Below are positions 15,867 through 24,706 of a stretch of 55,205 nt of DNA, one piece after another. The position numbers and the translations under genes are program-made. Positions within the stretch are counted from its first letter, which is position 1; the number at the start of each line of letters is the position of its first letter. Source of the DNA: an uncultured Lentisphaerota bacterium. Lineage in GTDB: Bacteria > Verrucomicrobiota > Lentisphaeria > Oligosphaerales > CAITYL01. The stretch lies in contig CAITSE010000302.1 of NCBI GenBank assembly GCA_903894975.1, positions 1-55,205 of the forward strand, in the 5' to 3' direction. The notes beneath the pieces were generated by a model, which was not told where the DNA came from, made no database searches, and was given only the letters and a program-made list of their open reading frames with translations.

Positions 15867-17855
15867 ATGCCACACACCTTCCCTCCCCGCGGCGTTCTTT
15901 CCGGAATCGTCTCCTGCCTGCTTGGCCTGCTGGCGGCCACGGCGTCAGCCGAGGTCGGCGGCCTTGCGCCCAAGGGTCTGCTTGACCCGGCGTCCCCGGA
16001 TGCCGCCAGACAGATCACCCCCAGCCATCCGGATCTGGTTGCCATCGCGCCGGATGCGAACGGCATAACACTGACGGTCCAGCCCGGCAAACCCGGGACG
16101 CCGGGCATTTCCCTGAAACCGCTGGCCTCCGTGTTCGACATCTCCGCCTACGGCCACATCGAAGTGAAAGTCACCAGCCTCAGCGAGAAGCCCATCAGCG
16201 TCGCCATGCGGGTCGACAGCCGTGGCGAATCCAACACCTCTTCCCTTTACCTCCTGCCCAACGAAAGCCGGCCTCTCACCGTTTTCTTCGGCTACAACGG
16301 GACATCTCCGGGCGATGAACTGGATGCGGCCGCCATCAACCAGGTTCTCATCTTCACCAGCGGGTCGAAAGACACAGTGCGGAAATTCCGCCTCGGAACG
16401 ATCCAGGCGGCGGGCGCGGCGGGAGAAACCGTCCAGCCCGATCCCAAGTTCGTCCGAACCAGGCCCGCGGGCGGTCTCCTCCTCGGCGGCAGCGCACCGG
16501 TTGACGCGGCCAGACAGATCACCGCCAAGGGCGGCGCCAAGGCCGTATTCGCCGCAAACGGAAAAATGCTCCAATTCAACTTTTCCGGCGGCGCGAAAGA
16601 GGAGTTCGTCTCCTTCACCTCCGGCGTCGGCATGTGGGACCTGAGCGAGTATTCCGCCATCACGGTAAAGATCAAAAACACGGGGAGCACCCCGTTCACC
16701 CCCAAGCTCCGGGCCGACAGCCGGAAAGGCGCGGGCGAAATCCTCACCGCCAGCGCCGCCATCCCGCCCAACGGAGAAATGGAAATCATCATTCCCTTCC
16801 AGGCCGCCATCCCCTTCAAAGCCCTTGTCGACAAGGAGCAGGAAGTCCTTGAACTCAAGAAAAACTGGGGGTGCGAACCCGGCACCGGCACCAACTTCAA
16901 GAGCCACCTGGCCACGGGCGTCACCTTCCTTTCCGACAAATCGGACGGCGCCAAAAGCTTCCAGGTCACCGTCCTCGCCGCCTGCAATCCCCCACCCGTT
17001 CTCCCCGCCTGGCTCGGGCAGCGGCCGCCCGTCGCCGGCGAGTGGACCAAGACCTTCGAGGAGAATTTCGACGGCAGCAGCCTCAACCTCAACCGGTGGA
17101 ACTGCTACATGGAGGGCGGCAACCCCTGGGACCGGAGAACCCACTTCTCCAAGGAAAACCTCATCGTCAAGAACGGGACACTCGCGCTCCGGGTGGCCAA
17201 AAAACGCGGGTTTCACAATGACGATCCCGAGACCAAAATCGAAACCGACTTCGCCACGGGCTATGCCGACACGTTCGGCAAATGGACCCAGCGCTACGGC
17301 TACTTCGAATCCCGCATGAAACTGCCCACGGCCAAATGCCTGTGGCCCGCCTTCTGGCTGCTGCCCGACCGCGGCGTCAACACCCCCGCCAACCAATGGG
17401 GCAAGATGGACGCGCGCGGCGGCACCAAAGACGGCGGCATGGAGTTCGACATCATGGAAAACCTCTCCGTCTGGGGCGTGCAACGGTACAACATCGCCAT
17501 GCACTTTGACGGCTACATGAAATATCACAAGACCCTCGGCGCCGAGGACAACTATGTGCCCGCGGACAAGGACGGATACATCACCAGCGGCCTGCTCTGG
17601 ACCCCGGGCTCCGCCATTTTTTACGGCAACGGCAAGGAACTCTTCCGCTGGGAAGGCCCGCGCGTCAGCAGCGTTCAATCCTATGTCATCCTGGAACATG
17701 TGACCGGCGGCTGGGAGAAGGAACCGCTCGACGCCGCGCAACTTCCCGCGGATTTCATCGTCGACTACGTCCGCGTCTGGCAGCGCAAAGACCTCGCCTC
17801 GCCGGAGGACGGCCCCAAGCCGAACGACGGCAACCCGCTTCACCCAAACAAGTAA
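15867..17855 (+). CDS. Exported GH16 glycoside hydrolase with two N-terminal beta-sandwich modules
   Basis: A 662-residue protein with a signal peptide (cleavage after TASA, about residue 28). Two related modules follow (about 30-190 and 205-375), each with a pattern like YGHIEVKV or YSAITVKI and then long beta strands, resembling carbohydrate-binding beta sandwiches seen in agarases. The GH16 domain spans about 390-645 with the active-site motif MEFDIMENL: Glu526 nucleophile, Asp528, Glu531 acid/base. The ExDxxE spacing is the beta-bulge type of laminarinases and agarases. It ends with DYVRVWQRKDL and a short polar tail. Probably cleaves a beta-1,3/1,4-linked algal or host glycan outside the cell. 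Tandem paralogue of the next gene. Confidence 0.88.
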   Translation: MPHTFPPRGVLSGIVSCLLGLLAATASAEVGGLAPKGLLDPASPDAARQITPSHPDLVAIAPDANGITLTVQPGKPGTPGISLKPLASVFDISAYGHIEVKVTSLSEKPISVAMRVDSRGESNTSSLYLLPNESRPLTVFFGYNGTSPGDELDAAAINQVLIFTSGSKDTVRKFRLGTIQAAGAAGETVQPDPKFVRTRPAGGLLLGGSAPVDAARQITAKGGAKAVFAANGKMLQFNFSGGAKEEFVSFTSGVGMWDLSEYSAITVKIKNTGSTPFTPKLRADSRKGAGEILTASAAIPPNGEMEIIIPFQAAIPFKALVDKEQEVLELKKNWGCEPGTGTNFKSHLATGVTFLSDKSDGAKSFQVTVLAACNPPPVLPAWLGQRPPVAGEWTKTFEENFDGSSLNLNRWNCYMEGGNPWDRRTHFSKENLIVKNGTLALRVAKKRGFHNDDPETKIETDFATGYADTFGKWTQRYGYFESRMKLPTAKCLWPAFWLLPDRGVNTPANQWGKMDARGGTKDGGMEFDIMENLSVWGVQRYNIAMHFDGYMKYHKTLGAEDNYVPADKDGYITSGLLWTPGSAIFYGNGKELFRWEGPRVSSVQSYVILEHVTGGWEKEPLDAAQLPADFIVDYVRVWQRKDLASPEDGPKPNDGNPLHPNK

Positions 17856-17878
17856 CCACCAGTAAAAGGAACCGGAAC

Positions 17879-19936
17879 ATGGCACAATCTCTCCATCCTC
17901 GCATCTTCCGTCCCTGGATCGTCTCCAGCCTGCTCGCCCTGCTGGCGGGCACGGCCTCGGCCCAAGTCGGCGGCATCGCGCCCAAATTTCTGCTCGACCC
18001 GGTCGCCCCGGCGGCGGCCGGCCAGATCGTCCCCACCGATGCGCAGGCCACCTTCACCCTGGGCAAGGACGGGATCACCGTGTCCATCGCACCGGGGGCG
18101 GCGCAATGGCCGGGCCTCGGCGTCACGCCCGAGGCCAAAGCGCCCTGGGATCTCTCGCCCTGGGGCCACATCGAAGCCCGACTCACCAACCTGGGCGCGG
18201 AGCGAATCTCGGTGGGGATGCGCGTCGACAATGCGGGCGACTGGCGGAAGGAGCCGTGGAACGCCGAGAATCTCACGTTGAATCCCAAAGAGAGCAAGAT
18301 CGTCAAGGTGATCTTTGGCCACTCCTACGGGTTTCAGCCCGCCTTCAAGCTCAACAGCGGCGCGGTCATCCAGGTGCTCTTCATCGCCAACGGCAAGTCC
18401 GACAAGCCCCGCGCGTTCCGCATCGAAGATTTGCAGGCGTCGGGCTCGTCGGGCGAAAAACCACCGGTCGATCCCAGCACGGCGCGGGCGAAACCGGCGG
18501 GAGGCGTGCTCTATGCCCCGGCCATGAAGCTCGAGGCCGCGAAACAACTGGTCGCCAAGGGCGGCGCCAAGGCCGGTGTCGTCGAAGGCGGCATCCAGAT
18601 CGAGTTCGCAGGCGGGCCGAAACCGGAACAAGTCATCTTCCAGCCGGCCGTCGGCAGCTGGCAACTGACGGACTGCCTACAGGTGACGGTGAAGCTCACC
18701 AACGCCGGCGATGCGCCCGTGACGCCCAAATTCCGCCTGGAAAGCAAGGGTGGCGCGAGCGACACGGTCGCGGCCCCCGGACCGATCCCGCCCGGCGGAA
18801 CGGCGACGGTCATCCTGCCTTTCACCCCCGCGGTGTCGCCGGTGATCCCCACCGATCCGCGCCAGACCGTCTCCGGGCCCGGATCGTGGTCCGAGCAGAA
18901 CTGGGGGCCCAAGCCCGGCACGGGCACCGTGTTCACCAGCCCCTGGGCCAAGGGCGTCACCATCTTCTCCGACACCACCGCCGGCGCCAAGCGCCTGCTG
19001 ATCACCGGCATCACCGCCGGCGTCCCTGACCAGCCCAAGCTCCCTGACTGGCTCGGCAAGCGCCCGCCGGTCGAGGGCGACTGGAGCAAGACCTTCGAGG
19101 AAAACTTCGACGGCCCGACGCTCGACCTCAAGACCTGGAACATCTACACCGCCAACTACTGGGACAAGCGCACCCATTTCAGTAAAGACAACGCGTATAT
19201 CAAGAACGGCTGTCTCGTCCTCCACTACGAGAAGAAGACCGGGCCGCACAATGACGATCCCAACGATCCCACCAAGACCGTCGGCACCACCGATTACGCC
19301 TGCGGCTTTGCCGACACCTTCACCAAGTGGACCCAGCGCTACGGCTACTTCGAGGCGCGGGTGAAGCTGCCGAAGGCGCCGGGGCTGTGGCCGGCGTTCT
19401 GGACCATGCCCGACCGCGGCCCCGAGGCCGGGGTCTGGTGGAAGCGCGCCAGCACCGCCAACGGCGGCATCGAGCACGACATCCTCGAGTACCTCTCGGG
19501 CTGGGGTCCCTACCGCTACAACCTCGCATTCCATTGGGATGGCTACGGCAAGGAACACAAGAGCGCCGGCACTTCGATCAACTACGTCCAGCCCGACCGC
19601 GACGGATTCATCACCACGGGGGTCTACTGGACCCCGGGCCTCGCCGTCTACTACTCCCAGGGCAGAGAAGTCCTGCGCTGGGAAAGCCCGCGCGTGAGCA
19701 GCGTCCCCGCCTACATCATGTTCAACATGGTCTCCGGCGGCTGGGACAACCTGCCGCTCGACGATGCCCAATTGCCCGACGACTTCGTCATCGACTACGT
19801 CCGCGTCTGGCAGCGCAAGGATCTCGCCTCGCCGGCCGACGGCCCCAAGCCGAACCTCGGCCTGCCCTCCTCCATCAACGCCCTGCTGGAAGAGGAACGG
19901 TTGGAAAAAGAGCGCCAGGAAAAAACGGCCAAGTGA
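17879..19936 (+). CDS. Exported GH16 glycoside hydrolase, tandem paralogue
   Basis: A 685-residue protein with the same architecture as its upstream neighbour: signal peptide (to about TASA), two beta-sandwich modules (about 30-190 and 200-375), GH16 domain (about 395-655) and a charged C-terminal tail (EEERLEKERQEK). The active-site motif is IEHDILEYL with Glu532, Asp534 and Glu537. The gap to the previous gene is only 23 bases, and both genes have a similar ribosome-site region (AGTAAAA, then GAA, before AAC-ATG), so the duplication included the leader. Differences around the catalytic cleft (EFDIME against EHDILE) suggest diverged specificity. Substrate not determinable from sequence. Confidence 0.88.
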   Translation: MAQSLHPRIFRPWIVSSLLALLAGTASAQVGGIAPKFLLDPVAPAAAGQIVPTDAQATFTLGKDGITVSIAPGAAQWPGLGVTPEAKAPWDLSPWGHIEARLTNLGAERISVGMRVDNAGDWRKEPWNAENLTLNPKESKIVKVIFGHSYGFQPAFKLNSGAVIQVLFIANGKSDKPRAFRIEDLQASGSSGEKPPVDPSTARAKPAGGVLYAPAMKLEAAKQLVAKGGAKAGVVEGGIQIEFAGGPKPEQVIFQPAVGSWQLTDCLQVTVKLTNAGDAPVTPKFRLESKGGASDTVAAPGPIPPGGTATVILPFTPAVSPVIPTDPRQTVSGPGSWSEQNWGPKPGTGTVFTSPWAKGVTIFSDTTAGAKRLLITGITAGVPDQPKLPDWLGKRPPVEGDWSKTFEENFDGPTLDLKTWNIYTANYWDKRTHFSKDNAYIKNGCLVLHYEKKTGPHNDDPNDPTKTVGTTDYACGFADTFTKWTQRYGYFEARVKLPKAPGLWPAFWTMPDRGPEAGVWWKRASTANGGIEHDILEYLSGWGPYRYNLAFHWDGYGKEHKSAGTSINYVQPDRDGFITTGVYWTPGLAVYYSQGREVLRWESPRVSSVPAYIMFNMVSGGWDNLPLDDAQLPDDFVIDYVRVWQRKDLASPADGPKPNLGLPSSINALLEEERLEKERQEKTAK

Positions 19937-20019
19937 GCACGAGAGCGGACGGCGGACGCCCCTGACGGCCGCCAACCCTTGAGCCCCGAAGACCGGCCCG
20001 CCAAACCAGAGAGAAACTC

Positions 20020-20727
20020 ATGCAACCCTCCGATTCCGTCCCGCCCTCGCTTCCCGTCAAAACCAGCGGCATGGCCATTGCCAGCCTGGTGCTTGGAATC
20101 CTCAGTCTGTGCTGCCTGTTTTTCCTCACCGGCATTCCCGCCGTCGTCTGCGGGATCATCGGCATGAAGCGGGTCGCCCGGTCCGGCGGCGCCCTGAAAG
20201 GCCGCGGCGCGGCCCTGGCCGGCGCCATCACGGGCGGCATCGGCACCTTGGTCTCGCCGGTTATTCTTGCCGCTCTCATGCTCCCCGTCCTGATCACGGC
20301 CAGAGAAAAAGCCATCACGACCGTGTGCATGAGCCACCTCCGCCAGATCGGCGTCGCCTGCATCGCGTATTCCGTCGACAACGGCGACCGTCTGCCGCCC
20401 GACTTCTCCGCCCTCGTCAACTACGGCCTGACCGGCCCCACCCTGGTCTGCAACTCCGATCCGCAACGACTGGCCGGCCAATCCGGGTATTCTTCGTACC
20501 AGTACTGCGGGCAAGGCCTGACGCTGTCTGCCGTGAAAGAGCCGAGCCGCACGGTCCTGGCCCGCGAACATGACGGCAACCACCGCAACACCGTCAACGT
20601 CCTCTTCGTCGACGGCCATGTCGAAACCGTCGGCAACGTCGTGAACCCGTCCCTGGCGGTGCGGGAGCAAAAGGTTGACCCGTTTTTTTTAAGCACGGAC
20701 ACCGGAAAATCCAAGGCGAAAAAGTAG
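20020..20727 (+). CDS. DUF4190-like membrane protein with H-X9-DG pseudopilin-like domain
   Basis: A 235-residue protein. The N-terminal part has two hydrophobic segments in a DUF4190-like pattern (SGMAIASLVLGILSL, then VVCGIIGMKR). A third membrane helix (about 75-96) continues into AREKAITTVCMSHLRQIGVACIAYSVDNGDRLP, the layout of type II pseudopilin-like proteins of planctomycetes and verrucomicrobia. The H-X9-DG motif is present: His in GNHRNTVNVLFVDGHVE, nine residues before DG. Such proteins are abundant in PVC genomes and are thought to be exported or surface-anchored. GAGAG precedes the ATG at a suitable distance. It follows the GH16 pair on the same strand by 83 bases. Confidence 0.8.
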   Translation: MQPSDSVPPSLPVKTSGMAIASLVLGILSLCCLFFLTGIPAVVCGIIGMKRVARSGGALKGRGAALAGAITGGIGTLVSPVILAALMLPVLITAREKAITTVCMSHLRQIGVACIAYSVDNGDRLPPDFSALVNYGLTGPTLVCNSDPQRLAGQSGYSSYQYCGQGLTLSAVKEPSRTVLAREHDGNHRNTVNVLFVDGHVETVGNVVNPSLAVREQKVDPFFLSTDTGKSKAKK

Positions 20728-20803
20728 TGTCACGTCGCCGTAAACAAGCGCATTGTGAGAATCATGAACCCGTGAAGGAATCCCGCCGAAAAGTACCCCA
20801 ACC

Positions 20804-23296
20804 ATGATCATCCCTACCACCCGAAACATCATGCCGGCCCGGACGGACGCCCGAATCCTGTCCGCCCGCGCCTTCGCCGCCGCAGTGCTGCTCGCAGCCA
20901 GCGCGGCCACGCTCTCCCTCGCGGCCGCCCCCCCGCCGGCCCCGGCCGCACAACTGACGCGGCTGAACGACGCCCAGCGCACCGCCATCCTCGCCCTGTA
21001 TCAAAAAGCGGTGGAGGCGGGAATGCCCGACGCCACGAACGGAACGCTGGTGGTCGGATGGATGACAACGCGGGAGCCCCTACCAAAGAACGGCCTGCTG
21101 CGCAACATCTTCCGGCAGCCTTCCGTTGCGAACAACACGCTGAACACTACCTACGACCGGACCATCCATCTCCGCTTCGCCAACGGCTCCTGGCTGCTCG
21201 CCTTGAGCGATTCGTTCCAGACCGATGCCACCCATGCCCTCGCCGTGGGCGACGGCCTGGTGGAAACCACGGCGCCCGCGCTGGCCTCGGTCCTGGCCCA
21301 GGGTCCCGCCAAAGTGGGAGGAAGCGGCGGTTGGATGCCCGATCCGCTGCCCGCGATGTTCACCGCGGCGGACATCCCCCGCTTCGAAGCCTGCGTCGAG
21401 GCCGCGAAACCGTTCACCCGCACCGGCATCGACCCCGACTCCATCGCCAGCCTGCAACTGCTCCGCCTGGGCGTGGCCGAGGCGGATGCGCTCCTCGTGG
21501 TCGCCGGCGCCCACGCCAGCTACGAGAGCATCCTGCCTCTCCGCCGGACGCTCGCGCCGCCGTTGACCGCCGTCCGGCCGCTCAACCTGTCGGAAAGCCC
21601 GGCGATGCCGTCTCCCTCCGACCTGTCCGGCTTCGCGAACTCGGTGCCGGAACATCTCGGCAAGCTGTCAATCACGGCGCCCGAGACGGTCGCCAGCCAG
21701 ATCCTCGCCAAATGGTTCAGCGACCGACTGGCCGAGCTACAGGTCGAGGGACAAGCCCGCGTCAACGACAAACTCACCGCCGCCAAGGCCGCGGAGGCGG
21801 TGCTGGCGTTCTCTCCCGCCGAAGAGCGCGACGCCCTGCGTCCGATCCTCGACCTGCTAGTGGCCCGCCTCGCCCTGCCGGCCAAGGCCGCCGCCGACGC
21901 CGACCTGCCGACCCGCCTGCAATCGTGGGAACCGCCGTCCCAGGAACAACTCTCGCTGAAATCCATGCCGGAGTTCAAGGAAAGCACGATCGCCTCCCTG
22001 CCGGAGAAACAGCAGAAAATCCTCCGCGAGATGATGGCCCGGAAACAGGCCGCGCTGACCTGGCAGCCCGTTGCGGCCGACATCCGGCCCATGATCGAAC
22101 TGCTGGAGGATCCCCGGCCCTCGCGCTGGCTCGACGGCCAGACGCCGCGCACCCTCGGCGACAATGCGCTGCGCGCCCTGAAATTCACGCTCGGTTTCGA
22201 TCCGCGCCTGCTGGTCGACCGGAAGACGAACGCACCGTGGACCGCGGAGGAACGGCATGCCGCCGGCGCCGCCTTGCAGACCTGGGCGAAGGGGTTGGAG
22301 GGCAAGCCCTTATTTCTGGGAATGTCTGGATTGGTCGGGAAACTGCCGCTCTATCAATTATCCGGCATGCTCAGCAAACAACCGGCCGAGGAGCGCACGG
22401 CGTTCCTCGACGCCATCGTCGCCGCCTGGACAGCCACTCCCCCGCTCACCCAGTCGCCCGCCCAGATCGCCGGCATACTCGCCCTGGCCGTCAACCACCC
22501 CGGCATGACCGCCCTGGTGAACACTTGGAAGCCTGAGGGCAAGCTGCGACCCTTGCTCGCCTGCTGGCGCGACCGCCACGACGATCCGGCCCTTCTCAAC
22601 ACCCTCATCGACGAACTCGCCGCGGTTCCGCCGGCTGCGGACGCCAAAGATCCCGGCCCCCTCGGCTTCGCCCTCGCCGAAAGCCTCCGTTCACCCTCGC
22701 CGGCCCGCCTGCAACGCATCCTTGCCCTGGCCCGCGAAGCGCCCGGGGATGGCCGCACCTGGGCGGTGCTCAGCGCCGTCGCCCGAAGCGGCCTCACCGC
22801 CGAAGGCGACTGGGCCGCGGTCAAAATTCTCGACGGCAACGACGGCCCGCTGGGAGCCGCGCGCCAGCCGCTTGCCGGCGCCGAACGCGCCGCCTACCTG
22901 AGCGTGGCCTGCGCGTTCCTGGACGATCACCGGGCGATCCCCGACGCGGCGATCCGCTTCGCTGCCGGCGACGCCATGGGCGGAAGCGCCACGATCGCCG
23001 GCGTCCGGATCAATTTCGCCCGGCCCCAGGCCGCCCCCGGCACGCCCGCCCCGGCCGGCGAACGCCAGCCGCCCCAAAACCTGCGCGTCTGCGACCTCGC
23101 CGCGGCGGCCTTGACGCGCAACCTCTGGGCCTTCAAACTCCCAGCCTCCCAGCCACAACTCCGGCAACGCCTGGACCTGTGGGCCACCCTGGAAGAGCGC
23201 GACCGCATGCTGCAGCCGATCACCGACGCCTTCAATGAGGATCAGCCAGACACCCTCCCGGGCGCGGCCCCGGCCAAAGATAAGAATGCGTTCTAG
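20804..23296 (+). CDS. Large exported protein of unknown function
   Basis: An 830-residue protein with an N-terminal hydrophobic signal sequence (core AFAAAVLLAASAATLSLAAA, cleaved near the following AAPPP). The rest is mostly alpha-helical, rich in Ala, Leu and Pro. It contains no catalytic motif or repeat that I can recognise; blocks near 545-700 look like irregular helical hairpins. The start could be the ATG at 20804 or one nine codons later (20831); neither has a clear ribosome site. It is the last gene of the plus-strand run that begins with the GH16 enzymes, with 76 bases before it, so co-expression is possible. Codon use matches the neighbours. Confidence 0.65.
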   Translation: MIIPTTRNIMPARTDARILSARAFAAAVLLAASAATLSLAAAPPPAPAAQLTRLNDAQRTAILALYQKAVEAGMPDATNGTLVVGWMTTREPLPKNGLLRNIFRQPSVANNTLNTTYDRTIHLRFANGSWLLALSDSFQTDATHALAVGDGLVETTAPALASVLAQGPAKVGGSGGWMPDPLPAMFTAADIPRFEACVEAAKPFTRTGIDPDSIASLQLLRLGVAEADALLVVAGAHASYESILPLRRTLAPPLTAVRPLNLSESPAMPSPSDLSGFANSVPEHLGKLSITAPETVASQILAKWFSDRLAELQVEGQARVNDKLTAAKAAEAVLAFSPAEERDALRPILDLLVARLALPAKAAADADLPTRLQSWEPPSQEQLSLKSMPEFKESTIASLPEKQQKILREMMARKQAALTWQPVAADIRPMIELLEDPRPSRWLDGQTPRTLGDNALRALKFTLGFDPRLLVDRKTNAPWTAEERHAAGAALQTWAKGLEGKPLFLGMSGLVGKLPLYQLSGMLSKQPAEERTAFLDAIVAAWTATPPLTQSPAQIAGILALAVNHPGMTALVNTWKPEGKLRPLLACWRDRHDDPALLNTLIDELAAVPPAADAKDPGPLGFALAESLRSPSPARLQRILALAREAPGDGRTWAVLSAVARSGLTAEGDWAAVKILDGNDGPLGAARQPLAGAERAAYLSVACAFLDDHRAIPDAAIRFAAGDAMGGSATIAGVRINFARPQAAPGTPAPAGERQPPQNLRVCDLAAAALTRNLWAFKLPASQPQLRQRLDLWATLEERDRMLQPITDAFNEDQPDTLPGAAPAKDKNAF

Positions 23297-23376
23297 CCAG
23301 AATTATTCAAGACCTGATCAGCACCCGACACCTCGGGATTTCGACGCCTAGCTCCGAGCCGCCGGCGCCCATAACC

Positions 23377-24408
23377 TCAGCCGGCTTCCGCTTCCAGATG
23401 GCGGCCGGCCAACGTGACCCAGGGGCGAAGTTCAGCCAACGCCTGAGCGAAGGTCGCGGAATCAAGCTGCTGCGCGGCGTCGCTCAAGGCGTTGGTCGGA
23501 TCCGGGTGGGCCTCAATGATAAGCCCGTCGGCGCCGACGGCAATGGCGGCCTTGGCCAAGGGAAGGACCAGGCGCTTGACCCCGCCGGCATGACTCGGGT
23601 CGGCAATCACCGGCAGATGGGTTTCCTCGCGGACGAAGGCGATGGCGCCCAGATCCAGGGTGTTGCGCATGGCCTTTTCGAAGGTACGGATACCGCGCTC
23701 GCAGAGAACGACCTGGGAGCAGCCGTTGACCATGAGGTATTCAGCGGAAGAGAGCCATTCCTCGATGGTGGTGGCCAGGCCGCGCTTGAGCAGAACCGGT
23801 TTTCCGGCCTTGGCGACCTCTTCCAGGAGATGGTAATTCTGGGCGTTGCGCGCGCCGATCTGGAGCATGTCGGCGACGTCCGCCACCGGAGCGATCTGAT
23901 CGGAACCGAGGATTTCGGTGACGATGGCGACGCCGAATTCCTTTTTCGCCTGGCGCAGGATGTCGAGGGCCTGGGTGCCGAGCCCCTGGAAATCATAGGG
24001 CGAGGTGCGCGGCTTGAAGGCCATGCCGCGGATGATGCGCACTCCGACGTTGACCAGGTCCTTGACCGCCTGGTGGAACTGTTCGGCGCTTTCCATGGCG
24101 CAAGGGCCGGCGATGACCTGAAAATGGCCGCCGCCAAGCTTGTTTCCACCGATGTCGACGACGGTATCCTGGAGATGGTAGGCGCGGGTGACGAGTTTGT
24201 AGCGTTTCTGGATCGGGATGACATTCTCGACGCACGGCATCTCGCGCAGGATTTCCAGGGAGCGATGCGAGAGTTCATCGCCGACGGCGCCGATCACGGT
24301 GCGTTCGACCCCCTGGATGACGCGCGGCTCATAGCCAAGTTCGACGATGTGCTGCTTGACCTCCTCGATTTGGGCGCGGGAGGCGTCAGTTTTGAAGACG
24401 ATGATCAT
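23377..24408 (-). CDS. aroF: 3-deoxy-7-phosphoheptulonate (DAHP) synthase, type I-beta
   Basis: Condenses phosphoenolpyruvate with erythrose-4-phosphate, the first step to chorismate, Phe, Tyr and Trp. The 343 residues comprise an N-terminal ferredoxin-like regulatory domain (about 1-75, starting MIIVFKTDASR) and a TIM-barrel catalytic domain. Family blocks are clear: VIAGPCAMES, FKPRTSPYDFQGLG, MLQIGARNAQN, PVLLKRGLATTIEEWL, CERGIRTFEKAMRNTLD, ADPSHAGG and IIEAHPDP. This is the Thermotoga-like architecture in which the N-terminal domain mediates feedback inhibition. The ATG has GAGGAAAGA upstream. Its leader carries an aromatic-rich peptide and an intrinsic terminator, so transcription is probably attenuated by aromatic amino acid supply. 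Confidence 0.95.
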   Translation of the reverse strand: MIIVFKTDASRAQIEEVKQHIVELGYEPRVIQGVERTVIGAVGDELSHRSLEILREMPCVENVIPIQKRYKLVTRAYHLQDTVVDIGGNKLGGGHFQVIAGPCAMESAEQFHQAVKDLVNVGVRIIRGMAFKPRTSPYDFQGLGTQALDILRQAKKEFGVAIVTEILGSDQIAPVADVADMLQIGARNAQNYHLLEEVAKAGKPVLLKRGLATTIEEWLSSAEYLMVNGCSQVVLCERGIRTFEKAMRNTLDLGAIAFVREETHLPVIADPSHAGGVKRLVLPLAKAAIAVGADGLIIEAHPDPTNALSDAAQQLDSATFAQALAELRPWVTLAGRHLEAEAG

Positions 24409-24454
24409 GGCTGGGTCTTTCCTCGGTTGGCGCACCGCCGCGTCACGCGGCCAC

Positions 24455-24489
24455 AAAAAAAGCCGCGTCCCGGCGGGCGGGGCGCGGCT
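24455..24489 (-). terminator. Intrinsic terminator / attenuator in the DAHP synthase leader
   Basis: On the minus strand a GC-rich stem (AGCCGCG pairing with CGCGGCT, then a C-A mismatch and CCC with GGG, seven-base loop) is followed directly by seven Ts. It ends 46 bases before the DAHP synthase ATG, so it would stop transcription of that gene. It begins 24 bases after the leader peptide stop codon, the usual attenuator geometry. CGCCCC in its 5' arm can instead pair with GGGGCG (about 24540-24545) inside the leader frame, a possible antiterminator. That GGGGCG can also pair with CGCCC a few bases downstream. Confidence 0.8.
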
Positions 24490-24513
24490 GCTGTTCCGGT
24501 TTTCCAGGTTGGA

Positions 24514-24591
24514 TCACCCGGGAGACCGGGCGCCGTAACGCCCCGTATCCGGATAAAACCAAAACCCGAATTGTTGCCGGTTCTGTTTCAT
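24514..24591 (-). CDS. Aromatic-rich leader peptide for attenuation
   Basis: A 25-codon frame upstream of the DAHP synthase gene on the same strand. It contains the run FGFWFYPDTGRY: three Phe, one Trp and two Tyr within 12 residues, in a peptide otherwise made of Gln, Gly, Arg and Pro. This matches leader peptides of attenuated amino acid operons (pheL, trpL), here sampling all three aromatic end products. A second ATG four codons upstream (24603) is possible; GGCGGATGA lies near both. The codons are TTC, TTT, TGG, TTT, TAT, TAC. Ribosome stalling there would leave GGGGCG, about ten bases further on, free to pair with the terminator arm. Confidence 0.75.
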   Translation of the reverse strand: MKQNRQQFGFWFYPDTGRYGARSPG

Positions 24592-24706
24592 GGGATCATT
24601 CATCCGCCACATGGCGAGTTGCGTCCTTATGACAGAAGGAAATGTGCCTTCAAATCGGCCGAAGTCAACCGTGATCGGAATCGGGATCGAAAGGGATCGC
24701 CGCAGA

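Noticed and set aside
24627-24668. TTGACT (24663-24668, minus) and TCATAA (24627-24632, minus) as a promoter for the DAHP synthase leader
   Set aside because: The spacing of 30 bases is far from canonical; the true promoter may be nearby but cannot be assigned from these hexamers.
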